64,000 nucleotides of DNA, from positions 1-64,000 of the forward strand of contig NZ_CANMFT010000006.1 of assembly GCF_947497285.1 (NCBI RefSeq), written 5' to 3'. Below the pieces are notes generated by a model, which searched no databases, was not told where the DNA came from, and was given only the letters and a program-made list of their open reading frames with translations. This DNA comes from an uncultured Aliiroseovarius sp. Lineage in GTDB: Bacteria; Pseudomonadota; Alphaproteobacteria; Rhodobacterales; Rhodobacteraceae. The number at the start of each line of letters is the position of its first letter. Position 1 is the first letter of the stretch. Shown piece by piece: positions 44,106 to 52,653 of this stretch. A program made the position numbers and the translations under genes.

Positions 44106-44917
44106 TGGCGCAGATCGACTTCACCTTGCTGGGCACAGGATCGTCTGGCGGTGTGCCGCGACTTGGCGATCAGGTTGGCGGAAACTGGGGCGACTGCGAC
44201 CCGACAAACCCCAAGAACCGCCGCCGCCGCTGCTCGGCTCTGGTGACGCGCACCGGTGACGATGGCGGTGTGACGCGGGTGCTGATCGACACCTCGCCGG
44301 ACATGCGCGCCCAATTGCTGGATGCGGGCGTGGGCAAGCTTGATGCGGTCGTCTTCACCCACAGCCATGCCGACCACATGCACGGGATCGACGACCTGCG
44401 CATGATCGTTTTCAACATGAAAGACCGCCTGCCCGTCTGGGCCGACGCCCCCACAGAAGAGGCGCTGATGTCGCGCTTCAGCTATGCGTTCATGCAACCC
44501 GAGGGATCGAGCTATCCGCCCATCCTGACCCTGCACACGATCACCGGCGACGTGGTCATCAAAGGTGCGGGCGGCGATATCCGCCTGACCCCGTTCGAGG
44601 TTCGCCACGGTCGCATGGACTCGCTTGGTTTCCGCATTGGAAAGCTGGCCTATCTGCCGGATGTCAGCGACATCCCCGAACAGGCTTTGCCCGCGCTTGA
44701 ACAGCTTGACGTTTTCGTTCTGGACGCCCTGCGCCGCGCGCCGCACCCGACCCATTTCAATCTGGATCAGGCACTGGAATGGATTGACCGGGTCAAGGCC
44801 AAACGCGGCGTGTTGACCAATATGCATTTCGATCTGGACTATGCGACGGTTGATGCTGAGACCCCGGCACACATCACCCCGGCCTATGACGGCATGACCA
44901 TTCGCATCGACGCGTGA
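44105..44917 (+). CDS. MBL-fold metallohydrolase (PhnP-like)
   Basis: This 270-residue metallo-beta-lactamase-fold protein has the HxHxDH motif FTHSHADHMHGIDDLR at about residues 84-99. It starts FTLLGTGSSGGVPRLGDQVG, a pattern of PhnP-like phosphodiesterases. A late histidine lies in TNMHFDLDY. The substrate could be a cyclic phosphodiester or nucleic acid. It is translated with tatD by a one-base overlap. The following AEC transporter starts directly after its stop. Confidence 0.88.
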   Translation: MAQIDFTLLGTGSSGGVPRLGDQVGGNWGDCDPTNPKNRRRRCSALVTRTGDDGGVTRVLIDTSPDMRAQLLDAGVGKLDAVVFTHSHADHMHGIDDLRMIVFNMKDRLPVWADAPTEEALMSRFSYAFMQPEGSSYPPILTLHTITGDVVIKGAGGDIRLTPFEVRHGRMDSLGFRIGKLAYLPDVSDIPEQALPALEQLDVFVLDALRRAPHPTHFNLDQALEWIDRVKAKRGVLTNMHFDLDYATVDAETPAHITPAYDGMTIRIDA

Positions 44918-45859
44918 ATGAGCGCACTTGTCGAAATCGTCCTTCCGGTTTTCGTGGTGATCGGGTTCGGGTATCTGGTGCGCTGGCGCCAGATCCTGCG
45001 TGACGACGCCATAAATGGGCTGATGACGTTTGCCCAATCGGTTGCGATCCCCTGCCTGTTGTTCCTGGCCATCGCCCGTCTTGACCTGAGCGCCGAATTC
45101 GATCTGTCACTGCTGTCGAGCTTTTACACGGGTGCGATTGCAGGCTTTCTGGCCGGTTTGCTGGGCGCACGGTTTCTGTTCGCACGCCCCTGGCCAGACG
45201 CTGTGGCGTTTGGCTTCGTGTCGCTCTTCTCCAACTCGCTGCTGCTGGGCCTTCCAATCACCGAACGCGCCTTCGGGCCAGACGCTTTGGCAGGGAACTA
45301 TGCCATTATCTCGATCCACGCGCCGGTTTGCTATGCCATCGGGATCACGGCGATGGAGATCGCGCGTGCGCAGGGCTCCAGCGCCTTTGACACGTTAAGG
45401 CAAATTGCCCGCACGATGGTGCGCAACATGCTGGTGATGGCCATTGCGGCAGGTTTCGTGGTCAATCTGGCGCAGCTTGCCCTGCCCGGCGTGATCGAAG
45501 AGGCGCTCAGCCTTCTGGCGCGCGCCGCCCTTCCCACCGCCCTTTTCGCCCTGGGCGGTGTGCTCTATCGCTATCGCCCCGAAGGCGATCTTCGCATCGT
45601 TGCCTTCTTGTGCGTGGTATCGCTGGGTCTGCACCCTGTCATCACCTGGGGGCTGGGGCGCAGCCTTGGCCTTGACGAGGACCAGTTCCGCTCGGCTGTT
45701 CTGACGGCTGCAAGTGCGCCGGGCATCAACGCATATATCTTTGCCAATCTCTATGGCGTGGGCAAGCGGGTTGCGGCCACAACTGTTCTGGTGGCAACAG
45801 CTCTGTCGATCCTGACGGTCTGGGGGTGGCTCGCCGCCTTGGGGGCCACGGGATACTAA
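44918..45859 (+). CDS. AEC family transporter
   Basis: This 313-residue membrane protein has ten hydrophobic segments, starting LVEIVLPVFVVIGFGYLVRW, with a central charged loop. AEC (auxin efflux carrier) family members move organic acids such as malonate or malate. The ATG at 44918 immediately follows the stop of the MBL gene (TGAATG), so it may be cotranscribed. No regulator or pathway gene indicates a substrate. It converges with the XRE-type regulator gene, whose stop lies 9 bases away. Confidence 0.87.
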   Translation: MSALVEIVLPVFVVIGFGYLVRWRQILRDDAINGLMTFAQSVAIPCLLFLAIARLDLSAEFDLSLLSSFYTGAIAGFLAGLLGARFLFARPWPDAVAFGFVSLFSNSLLLGLPITERAFGPDALAGNYAIISIHAPVCYAIGITAMEIARAQGSSAFDTLRQIARTMVRNMLVMAIAAGFVVNLAQLALPGVIEEALSLLARAALPTALFALGGVLYRYRPEGDLRIVAFLCVVSLGLHPVITWGLGRSLGLDEDQFRSAVLTAASAPGINAYIFANLYGVGKRVAATTVLVATALSILTVWGWLAALGATGY

Positions 45860-45867
45860 GCCCGCAC

Positions 45868-46662
45868 CTAGCAGACCTCGCTGATCAACAGGTCTTGCAA
45901 GTGCGGCGCCAGATCGGCGACGGGCTTTCCGCCGCGCTGACGCAAGCATTCCAGCAATCGACGGTCTTGCGGCAGGATTTCCAGCGCGCACCGCTGGATG
46001 CGCCCGACCTGAGGGGAAACAGGACGGCCAAACATTGTGACGCCCGGATAAACCGGACGCGTCGCCAAAAGCGGATGGTTGAAGAAGCTGAAAGAGGCGC
46101 GATCTCCGTTCGCCAAGAAGGTATAGGCGATCAAACCATCAGCCAGTTCGACCATCAAAGACCGAATTTCGTGCCGATCAACCAGCTTTGTCGTGCCTGT
46201 TTCAGTGCCATCCAGCCCTTTGTCGCTGAACCCACGCAGCACCGTAGCCCCTGACATCTCGAAGATGCGCACCGTGTAGCTGTTGGCCCATCCCGACCGG
46301 CTCGAGGAGGTCTGCCAGTAGGTGTGAATGCCAGAGGGCGGTGGATTGCGGCGCACCAAAAAGGTCGGGTCATTCACCAAAAACTGGTTGAGCCGCTGCA
46401 TCGAGCTTTTCTCAGCCACGGCATCGGCCTCGCGGATCTGGTCCAGCGGCTCTAGTATGATGCGCCCGTCGACACCGAAATAGCTGCAAATGCGGTGCAG
46501 CACTTCGGGGCGTGGGTTGGTCTGCCCGCTGAGGTAGCGATTGAATTGCGTTCGGTTCACACCGATGGCGCGGCACAAACTCGCCACCCGAACACCGCGT
46601 TCAGCAACCAATTGCCTTAGGTTCCGCGAGAAGGTCGCATGAATTTCACTAGCGCTTGGCAT
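45868..46662 (-). CDS. XRE family transcriptional regulator divergent from the phenylacetate cluster
   Basis: This 264-residue regulator has an N-terminal helix-turn-helix (VRVASLCRAIGVNRTQFNRY, then LSGQTNPRPEVLHRICSYFG) at about residues 20-60. The rest has no confident family for me. The long C-terminal region, about residues 70-264, may be an effector or dimerisation domain. The ATG at 46662 is chosen over the open frame to 46788, whose extension lacks homology. It diverges from paaJ with a 361-base gap. That position makes it a candidate regulator of the paa operon beside the PaaX-type gene at the other end. No binding site was confirmed. Confidence 0.85.
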   Translation of the reverse strand: MPSASEIHATFSRNLRQLVAERGVRVASLCRAIGVNRTQFNRYLSGQTNPRPEVLHRICSYFGVDGRIILEPLDQIREADAVAEKSSMQRLNQFLVNDPTFLVRRNPPPSGIHTYWQTSSSRSGWANSYTVRIFEMSGATVLRGFSDKGLDGTETGTTKLVDRHEIRSLMVELADGLIAYTFLANGDRASFSFFNHPLLATRPVYPGVTMFGRPVSPQVGRIQRCALEILPQDRRLLECLRQRGGKPVADLAPHLQDLLISEVC

Positions 46663-47023
46663 GCATCTTCCCCTGGCGCGCCATTTTTGGTTTCGCGTCA
46701 AACACCCTTTGCAATCGTCCTGGACAACGCGACTGTCCCGCCGCTTTTGCACCCAATACAACCTGCAGCTAGCCACCCCCGGCACCACACAGTGCCAAGC
46801 AGGACGAGTCGGCTTTTCTTCCTTTGAGCGTATAGAAGTATGCCCACCAACCTCAAGGTGGTATTTTGGGTCATCTGCGTCGTGTTTTGCGCTGTGGCGT
46901 TACGCGATCAGGCGAGAGCCTGAAAACCCGTAACATATGGCTTGTCGCGAATCGCCACGCCGAGTATTGTCGACCAAACGGTCAGCTTTAGTTGGCGCCG
47001 TTTTTTGGGTTTGGGAGGACCAC
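46663..47023. other. Divergent intergenic region, XRE gene and paaJ
   Basis: This 361-base region should hold two promoters. Short inverted repeats are present: GGCAC...GTGCC (46781-46785 and 46792-46796), and CCACC...GGTGG (46844-46848 and 46857-46861). They are weak operator candidates. No additional gene or RNA is seen. Confidence 0.6.
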
Positions 47024-48226
47024 ATGGACGCATTGATCTGCGACGCAGTTCGCACCCCCATCGGACGATACGGTGGTGCCCTGTCGCTCGTGCGCGCCGA
47101 TGATCTGGCGGCCCTACCCATTGCCGCCCTGATCGCACGAAACCCGGATGTTGACTGGGCCTCGGTTGATGATGTGATCTATGGATCAGCCAATCAGGCG
47201 GGTGAAGACAACCGCAACGTGGCCCGCATGGCAGCACTTCTGGCTGGGCTTCCGGTGGACGTGCCCGGCACCACGATCAACCGCCTGTGTGCCTCCGGCA
47301 TGGACGCGGTGGGCATGGCCGCGCGCGGGATAAAAGCGGGCGACTATGATCTGTGCATCGCTGGCGGCGTTGAAAGCATGAGCCGCGCGCCTTTCGTGAT
47401 GCCCAAAGCGACCTCCGCTTTCACCCGCGCCAATGCGGTCTATGACACCACCATCGGCTGGCGCTTTGTGAACCCGAAGATGGACAAGATGCACGGCACC
47501 CACTCGATGCCGCAAACCGCTGACAATGTGGCTGAAGACTACGCCGTAAGTCGCGAAGATCAGGATGTTTTTGCCGCACGTAGCCAAGAACGCTGGGCGG
47601 CCGCACACGAGGCCGGGAGTTTTGCGGACGAGATCATTCCCGTGACGATCCCGCAGCGCAAAGGTGACCCGATTGTGGTCGATACAGACGAACACCCGCG
47701 CCCCGGCACCTCGGCGGAGAAGCTGTCGAACCTGCGCGGCGTGAACGGCCCGGACCTGACGGTCACGGCGGGCAACGCGTCGGGCGTCAACGATGGGGCC
47801 GCCGCGATGTTGATCGCGTCGGACGCAGCCGCTGCAAAGAACAACCTGACCCCGATGGCGCGCGTTATCGGCATGCAAGCCGCTGGCGTGGCCCCGCGCA
47901 TCATGGGCATCGGCCCTGTGCCAGCAAGCCGCAAGGTGTTGGCAAAAGCAGGTCTCACCATCGACCAGATGGATGTGATAGAATTGAACGAAGCTTTTGC
48001 CGCACAAGGTCTTGCCACCTTGCGCGAATTGGGCGTCGCGGATGATGACCCGCGGGTAAACCCAAATGGCGGCGCAATCGCGCTTGGCCACCCGCTTGGC
48101 ATGTCGGGCGCGCGCCTTGTTTTGACGGCGGCTTATCAACTGAAACGCACAGGCGGGCGCTATGCGCTGTGCACGATGTGCGTGGGCGTGGGCCAAGGTG
48201 CGGCCCTCATTCTGGAAAGGATCTGA
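47024..48226 (+). CDS. paaJ: 3-oxoadipyl-CoA / 3-oxo-5,6-dehydrosuberyl-CoA thiolase
   Basis: This 400-residue thiolase has the nucleophilic cysteine region [20 protein letters not shown] at about residues 86-105, the conserved histidine [20 protein letters not shown], and the late cysteine [14 protein letters not shown]. The start [20 protein letters not shown] is typical of the PcaF/PaaJ subgroup. The ATG at 47024 follows GGGAGG. It lies 2 bases before paaA, so the thiolase of the final steps of phenylacetate breakdown heads the operon. A role in beta-ketoadipate metabolism would use the same enzyme family; the context favours phenylacetate. Confidence 0.9.
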   Translation: MDALICDAVRTPIGRYGGALSLVRADDLAALPIAALIARNPDVDWASVDDVIYGSANQAGEDNRNVARMAALLAGLPVDVPGTTINRLCASGMDAVGMAARGIKAGDYDLCIAGGVESMSRAPFVMPKATSAFTRANAVYDTTIGWRFVNPKMDKMHGTHSMPQTADNVAEDYAVSREDQDVFAARSQERWAAAHEAGSFADEIIPVTIPQRKGDPIVVDTDEHPRPGTSAEKLSNLRGVNGPDLTVTAGNASGVNDGAAAMLIASDAAAAKNNLTPMARVIGMQAAGVAPRIMGIGPVPASRKVLAKAGLTIDQMDVIELNEAFAAQGLATLRELGVADDDPRVNPNGGAIALGHPLGMSGARLVLTAAYQLKRTGGRYALCTMCVGVGQGAALILERI

Positions 48227-48228
48227 CG

Positions 48229-49221
48229 ATGTATGCTCAATTGGTGAAAACCGCAGGCACTGGCGTTAAGACCCGCGAGGAAATGTCTGATGAAGAACGG
48301 AATTTTCAAGATCGCGTGGATCGGGATGAGAAGATCGAACCGAAGGATTGGATGCCGGACGACTACCGCGCGACGTTGATCCGCCAGATCGGCCAGCACG
48401 CCCATTCCGAGATCGTCGGCCAATTGCCAGAAGGCAACTGGATCACCCGCGCACCCACGTTGGAGCGCAAGGCGATCCTGTTGGCGAAGGTGCAGGACGA
48501 GGCCGGTCATGGCCTGTATCTCTACGGTGCGGCTGAGACGCTCGGCGTTACCCGTGATGAGCTGACCGAAGAATTGCTGTCGGGCCGGATGAAGTATTCC
48601 TCTATCTTCAACTATCCCACGCTGAACTGGGCCGATATTGGCGCGGTTGGCTGGCTGGTGGATGGGGCGGCGATCATGAACCAGGTGCCGTTGCAGCGGA
48701 CATCCTATGGCCCCTATTCCCGCGCGATGATCCGCATTTGCAAGGAAGAAAGCTTCCACCAGCGCCAGGGCTACGACATCATGATGAAGATGGCCGCAGG
48801 CAACGACGCCCAGCGCCGCATGGCGCAGGATGCTCTGAACCGGTTCTGGTATCCGTCGCTGATGATGTTTGGCCCGTCCGACAAGGACAGCGTGCATTCC
48901 GCCCAATCGCTTGCGTGGAAGATCAAGATCGACACCAATGACGAGCTGCGCCAGCGCTTTGTTGATCAGACCGTGCCGCAGGCGAAATACCTTGGCCTGA
49001 CGATCCCGGATGAGCACCTGAAATGGAACGAGGACCGCGGTGCGCACGACTTCTCGGAACCCGACTGGACCGAGTTCTTCAACGTCATCAAGGGTAAAGG
49101 CCCCTGCAACGTCGAACGGATGGAAGCCCGCGTCAAAGCTTGGGAAGACGGTGCATGGGTGCGCGACGGGCTTATGGCCCACGCCCGCAAGAAAACCGCT
49201 GCCCGAACAGCCGCTGAATAA
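48229..49221 (+). CDS. paaA: Phenylacetyl-CoA epoxidase catalytic subunit PaaA
   Basis: This 330-residue diiron monooxygenase subunit makes the 1,2-epoxide of phenylacetyl-CoA. The two ligand motifs are visible: [20 protein letters not shown] and [20 protein letters not shown] (each ExxH). The ATG at 48229 sits right after the paaJ stop. The flow continues paaB, paaC, paaD and paaE. The protein ends [10 protein letters not shown]. Length and motifs match PaaA (also called PaaG). Confidence 0.95.
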   Translation: MYAQLVKTAGTGVKTREEMSDEERNFQDRVDRDEKIEPKDWMPDDYRATLIRQIGQHAHSEIVGQLPEGNWITRAPTLERKAILLAKVQDEAGHGLYLYGAAETLGVTRDELTEELLSGRMKYSSIFNYPTLNWADIGAVGWLVDGAAIMNQVPLQRTSYGPYSRAMIRICKEESFHQRQGYDIMMKMAAGNDAQRRMAQDALNRFWYPSLMMFGPSDKDSVHSAQSLAWKIKIDTNDELRQRFVDQTVPQAKYLGLTIPDEHLKWNEDRGAHDFSEPDWTEFFNVIKGKGPCNVERMEARVKAWEDGAWVRDGLMAHARKKTAARTAAE

Positions 49222-49232
49222 GGAAAGATCAC

Positions 49233-49517
49233 ATGTCCAAAGAATGGCCCCTCTGGGAAGTTTTCATCCGCGGTCAGCACGGGCTGAGCCACCGTCACGT
49301 GGGCAGCCTGCACGCCCCGGACGAAGAAATGGCGATCAAAAACGCCCGTGACGTTTACACCCGTCGCAACGAAGGTGTGTCGATCTGGGTGGTCGAAGCG
49401 CGTCACATCGCGGCCTCAAGCCCCGAAGAAAAAGGGCCGCTTTACGAGCCGTCGAACTCGAAAGTCTATCGTCACCCGACATTCTTCGACATCCCTGACG
49501 ACGTGGGGCATATGTGA
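49233..49517 (+). CDS. paaB: Phenylacetyl-CoA epoxidase subunit PaaB
   Basis: This 94-residue protein starts WPLWEVFIRGQHGLSHRHVG, the PaaB signature, and continues through YTRRNEGVSIWVVEARHIAA. PaaB bridges the PaaA-PaaC dimers in the epoxidase complex and has no catalytic site. The ATG at 49233 follows AAGGAAAG. Its stop codon overlaps the next start by one base. It is clearly a short gene rather than a shadow, because its family sequence is conserved over its whole length. Confidence 0.95.
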   Translation: MSKEWPLWEVFIRGQHGLSHRHVGSLHAPDEEMAIKNARDVYTRRNEGVSIWVVEARHIAASSPEEKGPLYEPSNSKVYRHPTFFDIPDDVGHM

Positions 49518-50287
49518 TGGCTGGAAAAACGAACGACGACGCCTTGTTTCAATTCCTGCTTCGGATGGGCGACAACAGTCTGATCCTTGGCCACCGGGTC
49601 AGCGAATGGTGCGGCTTGTCGCCTGTGTTGGAAGAAGACATCGCACTGGCCAACACCGCGCTGGACCTGATCGGTCAGACGCAATTCTGGCTGGGTCTGG
49701 CGGGCGAGGTTGAAGGCAAGGGTCGCACGGCTGATGATCTGGCCTTCCTGCGCGACGCATGGGATTTCCGCAACGTGCTAATGGTCGAACTGCCCAACGG
49801 CGATTTCGGCCAGACCATGATGCGCCAGTTTCTTTACGACGCATGGTCGCAGGTCATGGTCGGTCGCCTGATCAAGAGCGGTGATAAACGCATCGCTGAT
49901 ATCGCCGAGAAGGCCTCAAAGGAAGTCGCCTATCACGTCGAGCGGTCGGCTGACACCGTGGTTGGTCTTGGTGACGGGTCCGAGGAAAGCCACGCAAGGA
50001 TGCAAGCCGCGATCGACTACCTCTGGCCTTATGTGGGCGAGATGTTTGACGGCGACGAGGTTGATGCGGCCATGGTCGCCGCCGGCATTGCCCCCGATCC
50101 CGCGTCCTTGCGCGAAGAATACGACGCGCTGGTGAACAAGGTGCTGTCTGAGGCCACCCTGAAAGTGCCGACAGACGTGTTCCACCACAAAGGCGGGCGC
50201 ACGGGTTATATGCACACCGAACATCTGGGCCACCTTCTGACCAGCATGCAGTGGCTGCAACGCGCTTATCCCGGTGCGACCTGGTAA
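49517..50287 (+). CDS. paaC: Phenylacetyl-CoA epoxidase structural subunit PaaC
   Basis: This 256-residue ferritin-like subunit supports PaaA. It starts LFQFLLRMGDNSLILGHRVS, with EDIALANTALDLIGQTQFWL after it. The helical pattern matches PaaC, including KEVAYHVERSADTVVGLGDG. The start ATG at 49517 overlaps the paaB stop by one base (TGATG). The protein ends LGHLLTSMQWLQRAYPGATW, the usual PaaC terminus. PaaC is not catalytic. Confidence 0.95.
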   Translation: MAGKTNDDALFQFLLRMGDNSLILGHRVSEWCGLSPVLEEDIALANTALDLIGQTQFWLGLAGEVEGKGRTADDLAFLRDAWDFRNVLMVELPNGDFGQTMMRQFLYDAWSQVMVGRLIKSGDKRIADIAEKASKEVAYHVERSADTVVGLGDGSEESHARMQAAIDYLWPYVGEMFDGDEVDAAMVAAGIAPDPASLREEYDALVNKVLSEATLKVPTDVFHHKGGRTGYMHTEHLGHLLTSMQWLQRAYPGATW

Positions 50288-50748
50288 TGGGCCAGCCCTC
50301 GGTTGATACGATCTGGGACTGGCTCGACCAAGTGCCCGACCCCGAGATCCCAGTGATCTCGCTGGTCGATCTTGGCATCATCCGGGACGTGCAGTGGGAA
50401 GGTGACATGTTGAATGTCACCGTGACGCCCACCTATTCGGGCTGCCCCGCGACCACGATCATCAACCTTGATATTCAGACCGCGCTGCGCGAGCACGGGA
50501 TCGAAAAGCTGACGCTGCACCGACAGCTTTCCCCGGCCTGGACCACCGACTGGCTGACCGATAAGGGCAAGGCGGCGTTGGAGAAATTCGGCATCGCCCC
50601 CCCATCGGCCAAGGGCGAACCGGAACGCTGCCCCAATTGCGGTGGTCACGATCTGGAACGCACCAGCCAGTTCGGCTCGACCCCCTGCAAGGCACTGTGG
50701 CGTTGCCGCGACTGTCTTGAACCTTTTGACTATTTCAAGTGCATCTGA
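50287..50748 (+). CDS. paaD: PaaD, DUF59-type iron-sulfur maturation factor
   Basis: This 153-residue protein has an N-terminal MIP18/DUF59 domain (DQVPDPEIPVISLVDLGIIR, then VTVTPTYSGCPATTI). The C-terminal zinc-ribbon-like region has four cysteine-bearing motifs (CPNCGGHDLE, then CKALWRCRDC and FKCI). PaaD is thought to help assemble the iron-sulfur cluster of PaaE. The start at 50287 overlaps the paaC stop by one base (TAATG). The 20 bases before paaE contain its ribosome-binding site. Confidence 0.93.
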   Translation: MGQPSVDTIWDWLDQVPDPEIPVISLVDLGIIRDVQWEGDMLNVTVTPTYSGCPATTIINLDIQTALREHGIEKLTLHRQLSPAWTTDWLTDKGKAALEKFGIAPPSAKGEPERCPNCGGHDLERTSQFGSTPCKALWRCRDCLEPFDYFKCI

Positions 50749-50768
50749 CTGCATTGAGGAGACCCAAC

Positions 50769-51833
50769 ATGGCGCGCTTCCACAGCCTTACCGTGACCGA
50801 CATCCAGAAAACCATCCGCGACGCGGTGGTGGTGACGCTGACTCCGGACGATCCTGAGGCCTTCAACTATACCCAAGGCCAATATCTGACCTTCCGCCGC
50901 GACTTCGACGGGCAGGAATTGCGCCGCTCCTATTCGATCTGTTCGGGGCTGGACGATGGCAAGCTGCAAGTTGGCATCAAACGGGTCGATGGCGGCGCGT
51001 TCTCGACTTGGGCGAACGAGGACTTAAAGCAGGGCGACACGGTTGAGGCCATGTCTCCCATGGGCAACTTCTTCGTGCCCTTGGCGCCGGATCTGGACCG
51101 CCACTATCTGGGCTTTGCGGGGGGGTCTGGCATCACACCGGTTCTGTCGATCATCAAGACGACACTGGCACGCGAACCGAATGCGCAGTTCACGCTGGTC
51201 TATGCCAACAAGGCCATCACCACGATCATGTTCCGCGAAGAGCTGGAAGACCTCAAGAACCGTTTTATGGGCCGCTTCAACGTGATCCACATCCTTGAAA
51301 GCGACGCGCAGGATATTGACCTGTTCACCGGGCGGGTGGACGAGGCGAAATGCGCCCAACTGTTTAAAAACTGGATCGACGTTCAATCCGTCGATACCGC
51401 CTTTATTTGCGGCCCCGAGCCTATGATGCTGGGCATTGCCAAGGCGCTTCGCGACCACGGGCTGGATGACGCGCAGATTAAGTTTGAGCTGTTCGCCTCG
51501 GGCCAACCCGGTCGCGCTGCAAAGAAAGCCGCCAGCAAAGCGGCAGTGAAAGGCGACGGGATCGATGCTGTCGTCGCGCTGGATGGGGCCAGCCGGTCTT
51601 TCACGATGGACGCCGAGACTTCGATCCTTGACGCGGCCTTGGCCAACGACATCGACGCGCCTTATGCTTGCAAGGCCGGGGTCTGTTCGACCTGTCGCTG
51701 CAAGGTGATCGAAGGCGAGGTCGAAATGCTGACCAACCACGCGCTCGAAGATTACGAGGTCGAGAAGGGCTATGTCCTGTCCTGCCAATCCTACGCCAAA
51801 TCGGCGCGCGTCGTCATCGACTACGACCAGTAA
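50769..51833 (+). CDS. paaE: Phenylacetyl-CoA epoxidase reductase PaaE
   Basis: This 354-residue reductase passes electrons from NADPH to the PaaA diiron centre. The FAD-binding region has ELRRSYSICSGLDD and GFAGGSGITPVLSIIKTTLA. The C-terminal plant-type 2Fe-2S ferredoxin has CKAGVCSTCRCKVIEGEVEM plus the last ligand in VLSCQSYAKS. The ATG at 50769 follows GAGGAGACC. The length matches PaaE (also called PaaK). It precedes the PaaA-like gene by 23 bases. Confidence 0.95.
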   Translation: MARFHSLTVTDIQKTIRDAVVVTLTPDDPEAFNYTQGQYLTFRRDFDGQELRRSYSICSGLDDGKLQVGIKRVDGGAFSTWANEDLKQGDTVEAMSPMGNFFVPLAPDLDRHYLGFAGGSGITPVLSIIKTTLAREPNAQFTLVYANKAITTIMFREELEDLKNRFMGRFNVIHILESDAQDIDLFTGRVDEAKCAQLFKNWIDVQSVDTAFICGPEPMMLGIAKALRDHGLDDAQIKFELFASGQPGRAAKKAASKAAVKGDGIDAVVALDGASRSFTMDAETSILDAALANDIDAPYACKAGVCSTCRCKVIEGEVEMLTNHALEDYEVEKGYVLSCQSYAKSARVVIDYDQ

Positions 51834-51856
51834 CCCCCAATGGAACGGAGACCGCT

Positions 51857-52615
51857 ATGTCTGAGATGAGCATCACCGACTATCTGGCCCAAGGGGGCGT
51901 ATTGACCGCACCGGGCAATGTGCCCGCACGCTATCGGGCCGAGCTTATGCGCCTGATGGCAACTTTCGTGGACAGCGCGCTGGCGGGGGCGGCTGGTTTT
52001 GCCGATATCGTCAACCAAGGGCCGGGCATCAAGGAACGCATCGCGGCCTCAAAAATCGTGCTGGAAAAAACTGACAATGCCGACAAGGTGCTGTCGATCA
52101 TGGGTGAATTTGGCGCCGACACGGCCCGCTATGCCAACCACCATCCGTGGACGGATCGCTTGGCCCGCGACGCCGATATTGGCACCTCACGCACGGATAC
52201 GGACATGCGGCTGGCCGTCTTCAACTACCCGCTGGAAGGCTGGTCGGACGCGGTGGTGATGAACCTGCTTATGGGCCTTGCCGTTGGTGTGCAGATGGGT
52301 GAATTCAAGCGCGTGTCTTATGCGCCGCTGGCTGAAGTATTTCGTGCCATTGCGCCGGTTGAAGCCCGTCACGCCGAACTGGCCGCCGAAGGAATTGCCC
52401 GACTGATCGATACCGGCACCGACATCGCAACACTGCAAACCAGCGTCGATTACTGGTGGCCCCGTGTGGCGGCAAGCTTCGGCAAAGATATTTCGACCCG
52501 CGCGGCGCAATTGCAGGCCTTCGGCTTGCGCAACTCAACCAATGCCGAACTGCGCGAAGAATGGGAAGCGGCAGCCGCGACCGAGCTTTCAAAACTTGGC
52601 CTAAGCGCGCCCTAA
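51857..52615 (+). CDS. PaaA/PaaC-like paralogue with incomplete diiron motif
   Basis: This 252-residue helical protein is a member of the phenylacetic acid catabolic (ferritin-like) family but is not one of the standard paa genes. The first ExxH ligand region of PaaA is replaced by VLEKTDNADKVLSIMGEFGA, while a later EARH remains (IAPVEARHAELAAEG). It may therefore be an inactive scaffold, like PaaC, rather than an oxygenase. The ATG at 51857 follows GGAACGGAG, and MSEMSITDYLAQGG begins the protein. An alternative ATG at 51866 exists. It lies between paaE and paaZ, in the same direction. Its role is unknown; a chaperone or assembly function is only a guess. Confidence 0.8.
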   Translation: MSEMSITDYLAQGGVLTAPGNVPARYRAELMRLMATFVDSALAGAAGFADIVNQGPGIKERIAASKIVLEKTDNADKVLSIMGEFGADTARYANHHPWTDRLARDADIGTSRTDTDMRLAVFNYPLEGWSDAVVMNLLMGLAVGVQMGEFKRVSYAPLAEVFRAIAPVEARHAELAAEGIARLIDTGTDIATLQTSVDYWWPRVAASFGKDISTRAAQLQAFGLRNSTNAELREEWEAAAATELSKLGLSAP

Positions 52616-52653
52616 GCCGCCCGCCCCCTGACATTTCCGACGAAGGACAGAGC

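Noticed and set aside
46844-46861. CCACC/GGTGG inverted repeat upstream of paaJ as a PaaX or XRE operator
   Set aside because: The arms have only five bases and many such pairs occur by chance in GC-rich DNA. It is noted in the intergenic entry but not claimed as an operator.
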